The position numbers and the translations under genes were made by a program. 64,000 nucleotides of DNA from contig JAHLJT010000631.1 in the NCBI GenBank assembly GCA_031308135.1, positions 172,973,612-173,037,611 on the forward strand, given 5' to 3'. Shown here piece after piece: positions 36,301-45,100 of this stretch. Numbering within the stretch: position 1 is the first letter of the stretch; each line of letters begins with the position of its first letter. The notes under the pieces are model-generated. The model was not told the DNA's origin. It searched no databases and saw only the letters and a program-made list of their open reading frames with translations. This DNA is from Acheta domesticus (Eukaryota; Arthropoda; Insecta; Orthoptera; Gryllidae).

Positions 36301-36917
36301 TTTCAGCTGAATGAGAGAAAACGACATATCAAAAACTTCCTGTTTTGCAAATATAATTTCTTTCAGAATACAGAATTTAGTGATAAAGATTGACATTATT
36401 ACAGTGCTAGCTGTGCAAATGAGAGGGAATACAACATTTATACCTACATATTACAAAGCAGTAGAGTATTGAAGAAACTGCTTACCTGGATATTATTACA
36501 AAAATATTTTGCCTACAGCAATATTAATAGTTGGATGTTGAATAATGTGATTGCTTCACAATAAAGCTCACAACATGTATGTAACCATACATATGCTTGA
36601 TTACAGTTTTAACATTTAATTTCTGATACCTCTCTAAATCAGAATGTCAAAATGGGAATCAACTACCTAGTTAAAAAAAGCAGACCATTTACATTCTTAA
36701 TAACAATTTACGTTTGTCATGACCTGGCTCTTCTCTTTCCCTTATGACAAAACAAAACTTTTAATTTTATTACATTCCAGGTATGGTTGGATGGCATTCA
36801 AGATTTGGAGAAAATTCACTTAATAAAGTGGGTCCACTTTATGTTAGTCCAAAGTTAACAATTCTTCCTCCTGGAGATTCCACTCCACGGAAGCAGTATC
36901 ATATATTCCTGGGTTAA
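20445..36917 (+). CDS. CIMIP1: Ciliary microtubule inner protein 1 homologue (C20orf85 family), four exons, complete
   Basis: Exons 20445-20506, 20569-20647, 20844-20985 and 36781-36917 join in phase (2, 0, 1) across GT-AG introns into 139 residues plus TAA; human CIMIP1 is about 137. Family proteins bind the luminal wall of axonemal doublet microtubules. The evidence is the order of conserved features: RQDGVM near residue 17-22, KSWERKWGYL near 33-42 (the family has a similar NWGFL block) and TSPPVPITSQGMVGW near 82-96, which matches the family signature SPPVP-T-QG--GW. The middle is Asn/Gln-rich and variable. The ATG directly follows an acceptor-like CACAG, so an untranslated exon may precede it. 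AATAAA at 36948-36953 is a good poly(A) signal. The last intron is 15.8 kb and full of transposons; no coding damage is seen. Identity is strong but from memory. Confidence 0.85.
20569..20647 (+). CDS. CIMIP1: CIMIP1 homologue, coding exon 2
   Basis: The acceptor is TTTTAG and the donor GTAGGT. It encodes REVIFLEEKARKSWERKWGY and a charged tail, the family's Trp-rich block. The intron before it is only 62 bp. Confidence 0.85.
20844..20985 (+). CDS. CIMIP1: CIMIP1 homologue, coding exon 3
   Basis: The acceptor TTTTTAG at 20843 keeps the frame; a second AG ten bases later would run into a stop. It encodes the Asn/Gln-rich linker and TSLPTSPPVPITSQ, ending with the first base of a Gly codon at a GTGAGA donor. 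Confidence 0.83.
20986..23452. other. Intronic DNA of the CIMIP1 homologue, no feature recognised
   Basis: AT-rich, with no coding exon. The phrase around 21290-21340 (AACGGAAGTTTCGATTTTGACT) recurs near 29640-29665, so both belong to an uncharacterised repeat. Confidence 0.4.
23994..24760 (-). pseudogene. Transposase remnant, C-terminal half
   Basis: Read right to left in shifting frames: HSGNDIANAVSQILEKII, then HIIMWSDSCVPQNYNSD (a probable catalytic Asp in a [YW]SD-C--QN context), then HLCIQEVHNVHYQIEKALR and KTPLNIIQIKTM. Stops and frameshifts break it up, so no functional protein is made. Confidence 0.65.
25045..25537 (-). mobile_element. Candidate solo LTR nested in the DNA transposon
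   Basis: A GC-richer 493-bp block bounded TGGCACAA...TATTACA (TG...CA) and flanked by CAACG and CTACG (4 of 5 match). On the minus strand it has a TATA-like GGTTATAAAAC and later AATAAAC, the order expected of U3 to R. Near its right end a unit of about 55 bp (CGTCCAGATTAAGCGCGGCG and variant) is repeated twice. It splits the transposase remnant, so it arrived later. Boundaries are tentative. Confidence 0.45.
25718..26432 (-). pseudogene. Transposase remnant, N-terminal half
   Basis: Minus-strand frames carry a cysteine-bearing segment (about 26115-26300, for example NVSPEEQERLFRFTNWKL in a shifted frame) followed by CKKFYLNTLSVSQKIINNA, then KPFPKIESHYCRPSTTKECL and LNITKTYDL. The block F-IESHYCR-STKEYL is a signature I associate with a widespread arthropod transposase family. 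It is broken by frameshifts. Confidence 0.65.
27186..27675. other. Intronic DNA, nothing recognised
   Basis: Unique-looking AT-rich sequence between two transposons in the last CIMIP1 intron. Confidence 0.4.
27676..28558. mobile_element. Foldback/MITE element, TIR GGGTCAATCCATTTTAA, TSD GGAG
   Basis: An 883-bp element with inverted arms of about 220 bp (27676-27900 and 28340-28558); both arms include ATGGCGGCCATTT and the ends GGGTCAATCCATTTTAA / TTAAAATGGATTGACCC. GGAG flanks it on both sides. The termini resemble those of the element at 32486 (GGGCCATTCCAT). No coding capacity. Confidence 0.85.
28559..29940. other. Intronic DNA, no feature recognised
   Basis: AT-rich, with a 12-G run near 29421. 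No exon or transposon ends identified. Confidence 0.4.
29941..31195 (+). mobile_element. Helitron-like element, copy B
   Basis: It starts with the palindromic family 5' end (TTTTACTTTTCCGCATACTA...TAGCATAGGGAAAGTTATA, then TAATGCTGCGCG) and ends with GTGCCATTCTATAGCAC then CACTAGTTT. The body parallels copy A from 14380 to 15950. It directly abuts copy D, which is in the opposite orientation. Non-autonomous. Confidence 0.8.
31196..31885 (-). mobile_element. Helitron-like element, copy D (5' part only)
   Basis: On the minus strand it begins near 31885 with GTTAACTTTCCC...GGAAAGTTATGTAATGCTC, and runs left to where copy B ends. The 3' hairpin end is missing, so it is truncated. B and D together form an inverted pair of nearly 2 kb. 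Confidence 0.72.
32486..34741. mobile_element. Foldback element with very long TIRs, TSD GTAA, inserted in Helitron copy E
   Basis: A 2.26-kb element whose two arms (32486-33091 plus 33283-33435, and about 34003-34741) are long inverted copies of each other. The ends are GGGCCATTCCATATTAAATC and its complement ending ATGGAATGACCC. GTAA flanks both sides. The left arm contains an extra 190-bp segment between two TTA arrays. The middle (33436-34003) is single-copy and has no recognisable coding. Confidence 0.87.
33068..33333. repeat. (TTA)n arrays flanking a 190-bp insertion
   Basis: TTA arrays at 33068-33091 and about 33282-33333 surround a GC-richer segment (ACCGAAGGAGCAGATC, GGGCTGTTCCAAATAAAG) absent from the matching position of the right arm near 34085-34140. 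It is probably a SINE or LINE 3' tail with a TTA-repeat end. Confidence 0.6.
36781..36917 (+). CDS. CIMIP1: CIMIP1 homologue, coding exon 4 (terminal)
   Basis: It follows the acceptor TACATTCCAG, completes the split Gly codon and continues MVGWHSRFGENSLNKVGPLY to a TAA. The G-x-x-G-W junction with exon 3 recreates the family signature across a 15.8-kb intron, which is the main proof that the exons belong together. Confidence 0.85.
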
Positions 36918-37846
36918 TGAGTTGTATTATTTAATTGTATGTGTAGAAATAAATACTAAACAATGTGCTAGATATTGCATAAATGTAATTACAATGCTAC
37001 TTCATCTTTTCAATTTTGCACTTTGTTCCTAGAATCTTTTCTCTAAGAGGATCATCCCATCATTCATAAATTTCTCCTTAAAAATTAAGGATGCACTGGA
37101 ACTACAAGCCCTTATCTAAGAAACTGGGGTCCATTGGACCCAGAGGCAAAATTTTCAATATTTTTTGTGAAAACTATTCAAGGTAATAGGAAAGTTTTTT
37201 GTGACTGTTTGCTACAGTGTTTTTTAATTGTTCCCGCAACAATTTTACGAAAACATAACTGAATAATAAAAAAAAATTCACTTTTTTTAGCAGCAACTGG
37301 GCAAGCTGGGTCCATTGGATCCAGGTCTCTTCATCTGCGTGTAATATTGCATTATCTCATTTTGTTTGGTTGATTACTTGACAATGTCATGCCCAAGGGA
37401 CGGACAGATGTCGGGTTGTGCCACATCTTTTCATCGGGAAGTTATCTGACACTACATGTGAGCTATTATATGGTTCATGCCTACGTAGACAATGTTGCTG
37501 CGAGTTAGTATGTAGCCAAGTCAGGAGAGTTTTTGAAGGTTTTGTGGGAAAACTGCACAGCGACAGGAATGTAGCTGATCCTGACTGAATATTAGAAAAC
37601 ATGAGATCATACATGCACTTATTGTTGATTTTGCAAAGAGTTTGGTTTGTACACAAAATGTAAGGAGACTGTCAAACAGGATAAAAAAACAAGTGTTGCC
37701 TGACAATCACACACGTTTTCAGGAAAGAAGCAGCTTCCACAACTAAGAAAATTTACAACACTGGCAAAAAGAATGTTGTTTAAGCCCTTGGGAAAGAAGT
37801 AGAAACCAAAGAGATGTATTATCTGTTAAAACCTGTCTGTCATGAG
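36918..37846. other. Intergenic DNA between the converging genes
   Basis: Apart from the CIMIP1 poly(A) signal, nothing is recognised. Two GGGTCCATTGGA(C/T)CCAG phrases at about 37128 and 37307 point to an unclassified repeat. Confidence 0.4.
36948..36953 (+). terminator. Polyadenylation signal AATAAA of the CIMIP1 homologue
   Basis: A canonical AATAAA 31 bp after the stop codon. Confidence 0.6.
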
Positions 37847-38430
37847 TAGAGACCGGATTTTTATGTAATTACATTTTTTTTTTTCTTTCTACTTATCATT
37901 CTCAAAATTGTAATCTTGGCGAATTATAGCCCTCCTAACACAATATCGATTTTTTTTATTACATACTTTTACATATTTGGTACTATATTACATATTTTGC
38001 TGTTTTCATAATATATTTTCTTATTTTATCAATTTTCTTCAATTTAATTTCATATTTTTTAATGAAAAGATGTATTTTTTTTTAAATCAGCATTTTTTCT
38101 ACATTATTGGGGAAATCTGTGTGTCCAAAATATCATTGACACCACGTTTTGTGATCTGTGACTGTAATTTCCGAGAAAAATTTATGACCACCAACGTGTA
38201 ACACGTTCGATGAAGATGCTTCAGTGTATGTTTGCTGGTCGTAGATTTGGCCAGTTTGTGCGACGGCTTCTTTGCGATTAGTCTGGCTGCTAAACTACGG
38301 TCCTCTAAATGTAATTTCTGGCTATGTAAATGGTTTTTAATTAGAGAATTTTAATATTACATATTATATCCGATTTTACATATTTATTACATACTCTTAC
38401 TGTTTTCATTACATATTTTTCCGGTCTCTA
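37847..38430. mobile_element. MITE with TIR TAGAGACCGG
   Basis: 584 bp, bounded by TAGAGACCGGATTTTTATGT and its inverted counterpart ...CATATTTTTCCGGTCTCTA. ATTACATA-type repeats occur inside near the right end. No clean target duplication was seen, so the superfamily is open. Confidence 0.65.
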
Positions 38431-38758
38431 GTAATGAGTATACCCAGGTGAACAGTGTGTGCATTCTGTAATAAGAGAAAAACTGTTTAAAAAACAAATG
38501 TAGAGTATTTCGAAAGGTTTTGTTAAATTAAAGAACTATCTTAGAGAGGTCTGTTTCAAATAAAAATGTACGTCTGTAAGCATAATTCCGTCACAGACAC
38601 TCCTGGGCCTGCTGGACTCCGCTTGCCTGGTTGCGTCATTAAAATTAGTTGCCTGGAAAAGGGTTAGTGAATAATGTGTGAGATAATGTGCATCATAAGT
38701 TTCCACAAAAAAAAGTCCACACTTAAAAATGAAAATTATATTTGAGTTTGTGGAATTA

Positions 38759-38916
38759 CAGTAAACCCTCATTAGCATGAACTTGCTTAACACAAAATTC
38801 ATTGTCAAACAAACAAAATGTGAGTCCTGCCCAAAATCTATATACATCACGAATCTTTATAACAAGAGCATTGATTATTTCAGTACCTTGGAATTCATGT
38901 TAATGTGGGTTCACTG
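38759..38916. mobile_element. pogo/Tigger-like MITE, relative of 10870-11052
   Basis: It starts CAGTAAACCCTCATTAGCA after TA and ends ATGTTAATGTGGGTTCACTG. The middle (TTTATAACA, GATTATTTC, CCTTGGAATTC) parallels the first copy in order and spacing. Confidence 0.8.
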
Positions 38917-40050
38917 CAGTATTATAGATAAAAAGAAGCTTTGCAATTTTCTCCATTCTTTGGTGAAGATCCCTTTCATTTTCATTGGGCTTCAATAAAC
39001 ATTTTTAATAAAGCCTCAATGCTGCCTCTATCCTTCTGAAAAATTAAAAAAACTCATCTACAAATGTTTCCTGTATACTATAAGATGATTTTTGCTCTTT
39101 TGCAAGAGGTTCTGTTTGTATATTGTGCAAGCCTCTTAGAGAGAAAAACTATATCAAATCCCAATGAGATTTCACTTAAAATGTGTGTTTTGTATAATCA
39201 TATAAGAAAACATAATAGGTGTATAAATTAATTTCAACAAATGAACATGCTGCAGAGAAAAGCATACAACTAAGTAAATGAATATCATTTACACATTTAA
39301 ATGCATTCAGCAAATACACTCTGATCATAGGAGGAATTGTAAGGAAAAGTGACCTGGAAGGAAAGCACTAAATTTGTTCACTTAAACAAGTGTACTTCAG
39401 GTAATGTAATTTAAAATCAGTCTGTTTATTTTTTTCAGTATAAAACTTGGAGATAGAATGACAAATTATACAACAGTGAAAAGAATTTCTATTTTTCTTT
39501 TAAATTTCAGCACCAATTCGTTTTACATAATGCATTCATCATAATCAGTGGCACAATCAGGATTTTCCTTTAGATAGCCTGTTGGGGGAGTACCCAACCC
39601 ACTTGACGTTTTCTTAAAAAGAATTGGTCCTTCTAGCTAAATTTAAAATTTATTTTTATTCCTTGATCTATTGTTATTTATAACGTATTCAATTGAAATA
39701 TTGAATGATTTTCACTGCTACAGAAAATTAGTAAAAACTGTATTTGTGAATATGTTATTTTGACTTCTGAAAAGTGTCTGAAGTCCCGTAAGACCTACCT
39801 CCCCTCCACCTTTGGTTGCGCCATTGATCATAATAATTATTTATGTACAACTTTAAAAACAAATTCTTTAGATTGAAATTAAAAATAATTAATTTCTCTC
39901 ATGCTCTACAATCTTCACATTTGTAGAAGAGAAATAGAAAGAATAATTTAGAAAGATAGAAGTAGAAAAAAGTAGTAATAGAAAGATATTTGAATGTTTT
40001 TGTAAGAAAATAATCTGGTGAATATACAAACAGACAACATTCAAGATTCA

Positions 40051-40170
40051 TTACATTCCACCAAATCGCTTCTTCTTCAGTATTGGTGGCAATTGTTCAA
40101 CAAGTGCAGCAGGACTAACTTCTACAGCAACTATTTCATCACCCATCAGCCATGAAAGATGGACAAGATG
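40051..40170 (-). CDS. UTP4: UTP4 terminal exon
   Basis: 39 codons plus TAA after the acceptor TTTGTTGCAG: HLVHLSWLMGDEIVAVEV, then VEQLPPILKKKRFGGM. The lysine-rich QLPP--KKK-FG ending is the cirhin C-terminus. Confidence 0.9.
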   Translation of the reverse strand, partial: HLVHLSWLMGDEIVAVEVSPAALVEQLPPILKKKRFGGM

Positions 40171-42141
40171 CTGCAACAAACAAAGTCACTAATATATCTC
40201 TGCTCTTTCTTTCCTCCTAGAATTATCTCTTATTTCAGGTCCATTGCATGTAGAGATTTCTTAAGATTTTCTTTAGAAACCTGATATCCAACAGTGCTGT
40301 TTGTTGGTTACGGCGGTAAGTAAATCACCATCAGAAAACACAAACCTTATTGAGTGACAATGACATCAGCTAAAAATGAGAAGCCTAGCTTTGCATATTT
40401 AGTAACATAGGGGGGTGGCCAAAGACTATCTTCGATAATGTGTGAATTGTGTTATTGGCTACTCTGCTAATGACTATTGTCAGATTGTTTTTAATCATAG
40501 TTTAATATTATTGCACAGGTATAAACTGCATGGGCATGAAATAACAGATTTTACAATGCCAAAGAAGCCAAAGCAGGAGTATGATGCAGAAGCCATAAGC
40601 AAATGTCATCAAATGTGTTAAAAACAACGGGTCATTTGCGCGTTCTGCTGAAAAATCATTTAACTTTCCGAAAACAAGGATGCAGTTTCGTTTTAAGAAT
40701 CCAGATCACACAACCGTACTAAGATCTGATAATGTATTATCTAAAGAAGAAGACATTCTTGTGAGGTGTATACTTGAACTAGCCCGGAAAGGTTTTCCAA
40801 TGAAGAAGGAAGATCTACAGAGTAGCGTCCAACAATTTTTATCTGCTCAACTAAATGCCCAATCCATTCAACAACAACTGTCCATAAGAAGGCTGGGTCA
40901 AGGCATTTTTAAGAAGACATCTCATAATCACTAAACAGACAAGTGACAGCCACTAGTTCCTGTGTCAGCGAAAAAGACATCAGAATGTGATTTGAAGAAG
41001 TTCTAGAGTACATCAAGGGAAGTAACTTGGGTGAGAAAATAAATTATCCTAAAAGGGTCTCTATTGGAGAACAAATTTTGAATTGTCCAATTACAGGGAA
41101 AGTTTTAGCTGAAAAAGGATGTAAGAATGTTTACTCAGTAAAACAGAGAGCTTCGCAAGACAATATGACAGTCATGTTCTGCTTTGCAGCAAGTGGATTT
41201 GTCACTAGTCCATTGATTTATCTATCAATACAAACACATATGAGAAATATTGCTGAAACAGTCCAGACGGCTGAGAGATTTGAAAGTGACAATGGATGGA
41301 TTACAAACGAGGTATTTGACGAATATATTTGAAGCATATTCCGTCCATTTCTATTAAAAAATGCCATTACACTCCCTGTGATGGCGAGCCAGAAGGCACA
41401 TCTGACATAAGAATTGAGTCGAATATGCGAGGATTTACCCCAACAGTGCCTAAATATTAAAGTTAAATTATTTCTTACAAATTGTGTGCTTTCATGGGTA
41501 ATATAATAATTAATTGAATATATCATTATATTAGTTGTTTCTGTTACAAATAATTTAGTGGCCAATCACTGTCATCATAGTGGCCTATTACTGTACAAAA
41601 TGACATGTTTTATGAAAATATTAATAACATAATATTCATTTCCTGATAGAAATTTCTGTTGGGATAAGTAAAAGAACCATTTGACAGTAGAAAGTGAGTA
41701 GCAAATTTTCAAAATTTTACTTTTAAAATGAGTTAATATGATCACAACTCTGAAGTGGCCGATCACTGTACCATTTACCCTTTCTTTCTTTCTTTCCTTC
41801 CCCCCTTTTTTTGCAGGGAAGAGGGATGTATTTCACCAACAAAAAACAACACCACCTTAAACCATTCGGAGGATTCCCACGATTACAAGCAGTATAATAA
41901 AATAGACCTGAATAATATAAAAATAGGTATTTTTTCTGTAAAACAATATAATATTAGCATTTGTCATGTTTCTGGATTCTCTGTCCAGCATAGAGGATCC
42001 AGACACAATGTCCAATAACCAGAATGACAGAAAGATTTTCTCCTTGCTTACCCCATTCATGTCCTTCGATCTCTACCATAGGTCATGACTGGGATTGGCT
42101 TTACCATCTTTTGACATCTCATCTTTTGACAGAGTATTTAA

Positions 42142-42172
<31 letters not shown>

Positions 42173-45100
42173 TTTGTTTTGCAGATTAGGCATATTGCCT
42201 GTTCCAGCCTCTTTCCATCTCATTCTTGGTCTTCCAATGTCTCTCTTTCCTCACAGCTTATAATTCAGGGCTTCTACTGGAAGTCTGTCTTGTGGTATAT
42301 TTCCAATAATTGTCACCAATTGCTGTCTGTACTTCTTAATTCTGTCATGTACTGTTTCTTTCTTCCCTACTTCCTCTCTTATTTTTTCACTTTTATTTGG
42401 TCTCTTAATGTACAGCCCTTTACTCCTCCCAGAAATCTAATTTCTGCTGAATCCTCCTACAATCTTCTTGTTTTTGAACCCAAGTTTCACATCCATACAG
42501 TAAACTGGGAGGGCCATAATATAAAACTTTAACAGGGTTTGTTTTTAAATATTCTATTTGTAGCTCCACATATACTGCTTGAAATTTATGGAACTTGCTT
42601 GTGATATCCGTATCTCAATTACAGTGTATTCAAGTAACTGAAAATGGAGTTTTACATGGAATGTATGTAACATATTTCAATTTTGCACCAATTCTGATGT
42701 GTACCCTTACATGGTGTAAAAAATGTTTTGAGACAATTTTAGAGATAAACATATTTGCGCATGCATACTGTGACGAACGTGAATTTAGAGGTTCGTCACA
42801 GGTGCCAGAGCCCCATAAAACACAAAAAAAGAACGGGGAAGAGAGCGCGGCGCAGTTCAAAAGGGGCGCGCCCGCAGACGAGGAAATTGTCGCCCGCAAC
42901 GTTCATCGCAAGTCGCGAGAAAATGACGTGCATTAACTGGAGGGGAGGAGGAGGCGCCGCGTTACCCCTACAAACCGAGGGCATAAAACGCTAATCCGCA
43001 AGCGGAAGGGCTCTCAAGCTTTCGTCACTTGGAGCAGGCAGCATCTCTTAAGTTCTCGTCCGAGGAGCAGGCAGCATCACTCTTAAGCTTTCGTCAGTTG
43101 GAGCAGGCAGCATCTCTTAAGTTCTCGTCCGAGGAGCAGGCAGCATCTCTTCAGTTTTTCGTCAGTAGAAGCGGTAGCTTCTCTCAAGTTTTTCGTCGGT
43201 AGAGGCGGCAGTTTCTCTCCGAAGTAACGGTAGCCGATGTTGAAAGATTATGCGAAAGAACGTCATTTTAGTTAGGAGTGTCCGACGTCAGAAAGGCATC
43301 TAGTTAGTCGTCCGCGAATTTGTTAAAATATTCAAGAAAGATTTTTGGCAATTACGGCACCGTGAAAGAGGTCGCCTGTGAAATTTGCGAACAAGTTGAC
43401 GCTCAGATTAAGCCATAAAATCTGCAGCTGGAACGGGGGAGAGATCTAGTATGCGGCGAGAACCAAACCACACGCCAGCGTACGGGCGCGAGCAAAAGAA
43501 CGCGCCGAACGAGATCTGGAGACGGGCGAGTACCGGTCGTGATCGGACGAAGGAGACGGAACCGGGACGGGAGACAGAAGAGGACTACGGAGCTGGGAGC
43601 GGAAGATAGAAGAAGAACGAGACCAGGAGAGGAAGACGGAAGAAGGACAGCGACGGGAGCGGAAGACCGAAGACGGAGGCACGAAGGCGGCGGGTCACTA
43701 GGCACGAGGCCGCGGCTCGGAGCGCAAGCGCCGGCAGCAAACGCGACAGCCAGCGACCAAAGACAAGGACAGCTCACCAGGAAGGGCGAGGTAAAGAAAA
43801 TGTTAGGAGTTATACGGGGAGGTTCTAGACTGTGAAGGCGAAATAACTTTTCATGTTGCAGTTATAAAAGCAATAGCCATTTTGACGCCTGGTTACCTGT
43901 TGGTTTTGGTACATGAGTTAAAGTAGATTGATGTAGTAATAATTGTATTAAAGTGTGGAGGAAGTTGTGCTGCAGAGCACGTTTTTTGTTCAGAGGTGTT
44001 AGAATTAAAATGAATGTGAAATGAGATTAGTAAAGCGCACGCAGTGATTGAGTCAAAAGTGCAAGCCGAATTTAGTCAATTTTTATTTTATTTTAAAGAA
44101 TTCTTAATTTTCCATGAACAGTAACTGTGTTTAGAATTTTGAAGAGTTTTGGTTATTTGATTTAAAGAGGATACAGTGTGAGTTGATGATTTTATTTGGA
44201 AAATTGAAAGAGAATGAGGAAAAGTTACGTGTGTAGTAGAATTAGTTATTATTTTTGAAATCATTAAACTTTGTTTTACTGTTATTTGTGTTCCTGTGTT
44301 TTGGATTGCTCTCTACACCCCCAAAGATCCCGCTGCCCTGAGATATAAGTAAGCTCGAAAGAGCAGATATCTGCGCACCCGCCCAGACGCTCAACCATTG
44401 TTGAGAGACAGCAAATTTAAATAAATTTGGGTGTTCGGGGCGGGTTTGCGTCAGAATACACACCCGCGCATGTGTACTGTGCACAATTGTGCACGTGCGT
44501 GCATGCATGCAATATTAGCAATAAATAATTTCTTTACTATTTTGAGCCTCAGTAACATAGATTCTTGTAGACAGTGTTATTTTTTTGTAATATCATTGCA
44601 GCCTTTATGTTAAGGAAGTTTGTATTACCAAGACTCAAAGTGCTTTTATAGACTCAGGAAGTCATTTCCGAATGTCATTTGCCGCCTGGCAGGGTCAGGT
44701 AAAACCATGAACTTTGAAGAAGCCCTTAACAACTCGCAATAAAGGAAAGGCATTAATCAGCTGGGAGGATGAAGTGCTTCAGGACCTAAAACCACTGGCA
44801 GTTAAGGATTCAAAGAGGTGAGCAAGAGGCAGGAAGGAGGGGAGGAAGATACTTAAGCAATTGTAGATCCAAATTGGGTTTTAGTGCCAAATGAAGAAGA
44901 AGAAGAAAGGAGAAGAGAGAAGAGGAAGGAGAGAAGAGAGGAAGAGAAGAAGAAGAAGAGATGAGAAGATAGAAGAGAAGAAGAGGAAAGAACCAAGAGA
45001 GAAGAAAGATGAAGAAAGAAGAGGAAAGAAGCATGGCAGAAGAAGAGGAAAAAACAAGAGAGAAGAAAGGAGAGAAGAAGAGGAGAGAGAAGAAGAGAGG

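Noticed and set aside
42142..42532. 145-codon plus-strand frame
   Set aside because: It is the antisense of a LINE ORF2 3' end with its ATG-repeat tail, not a gene.
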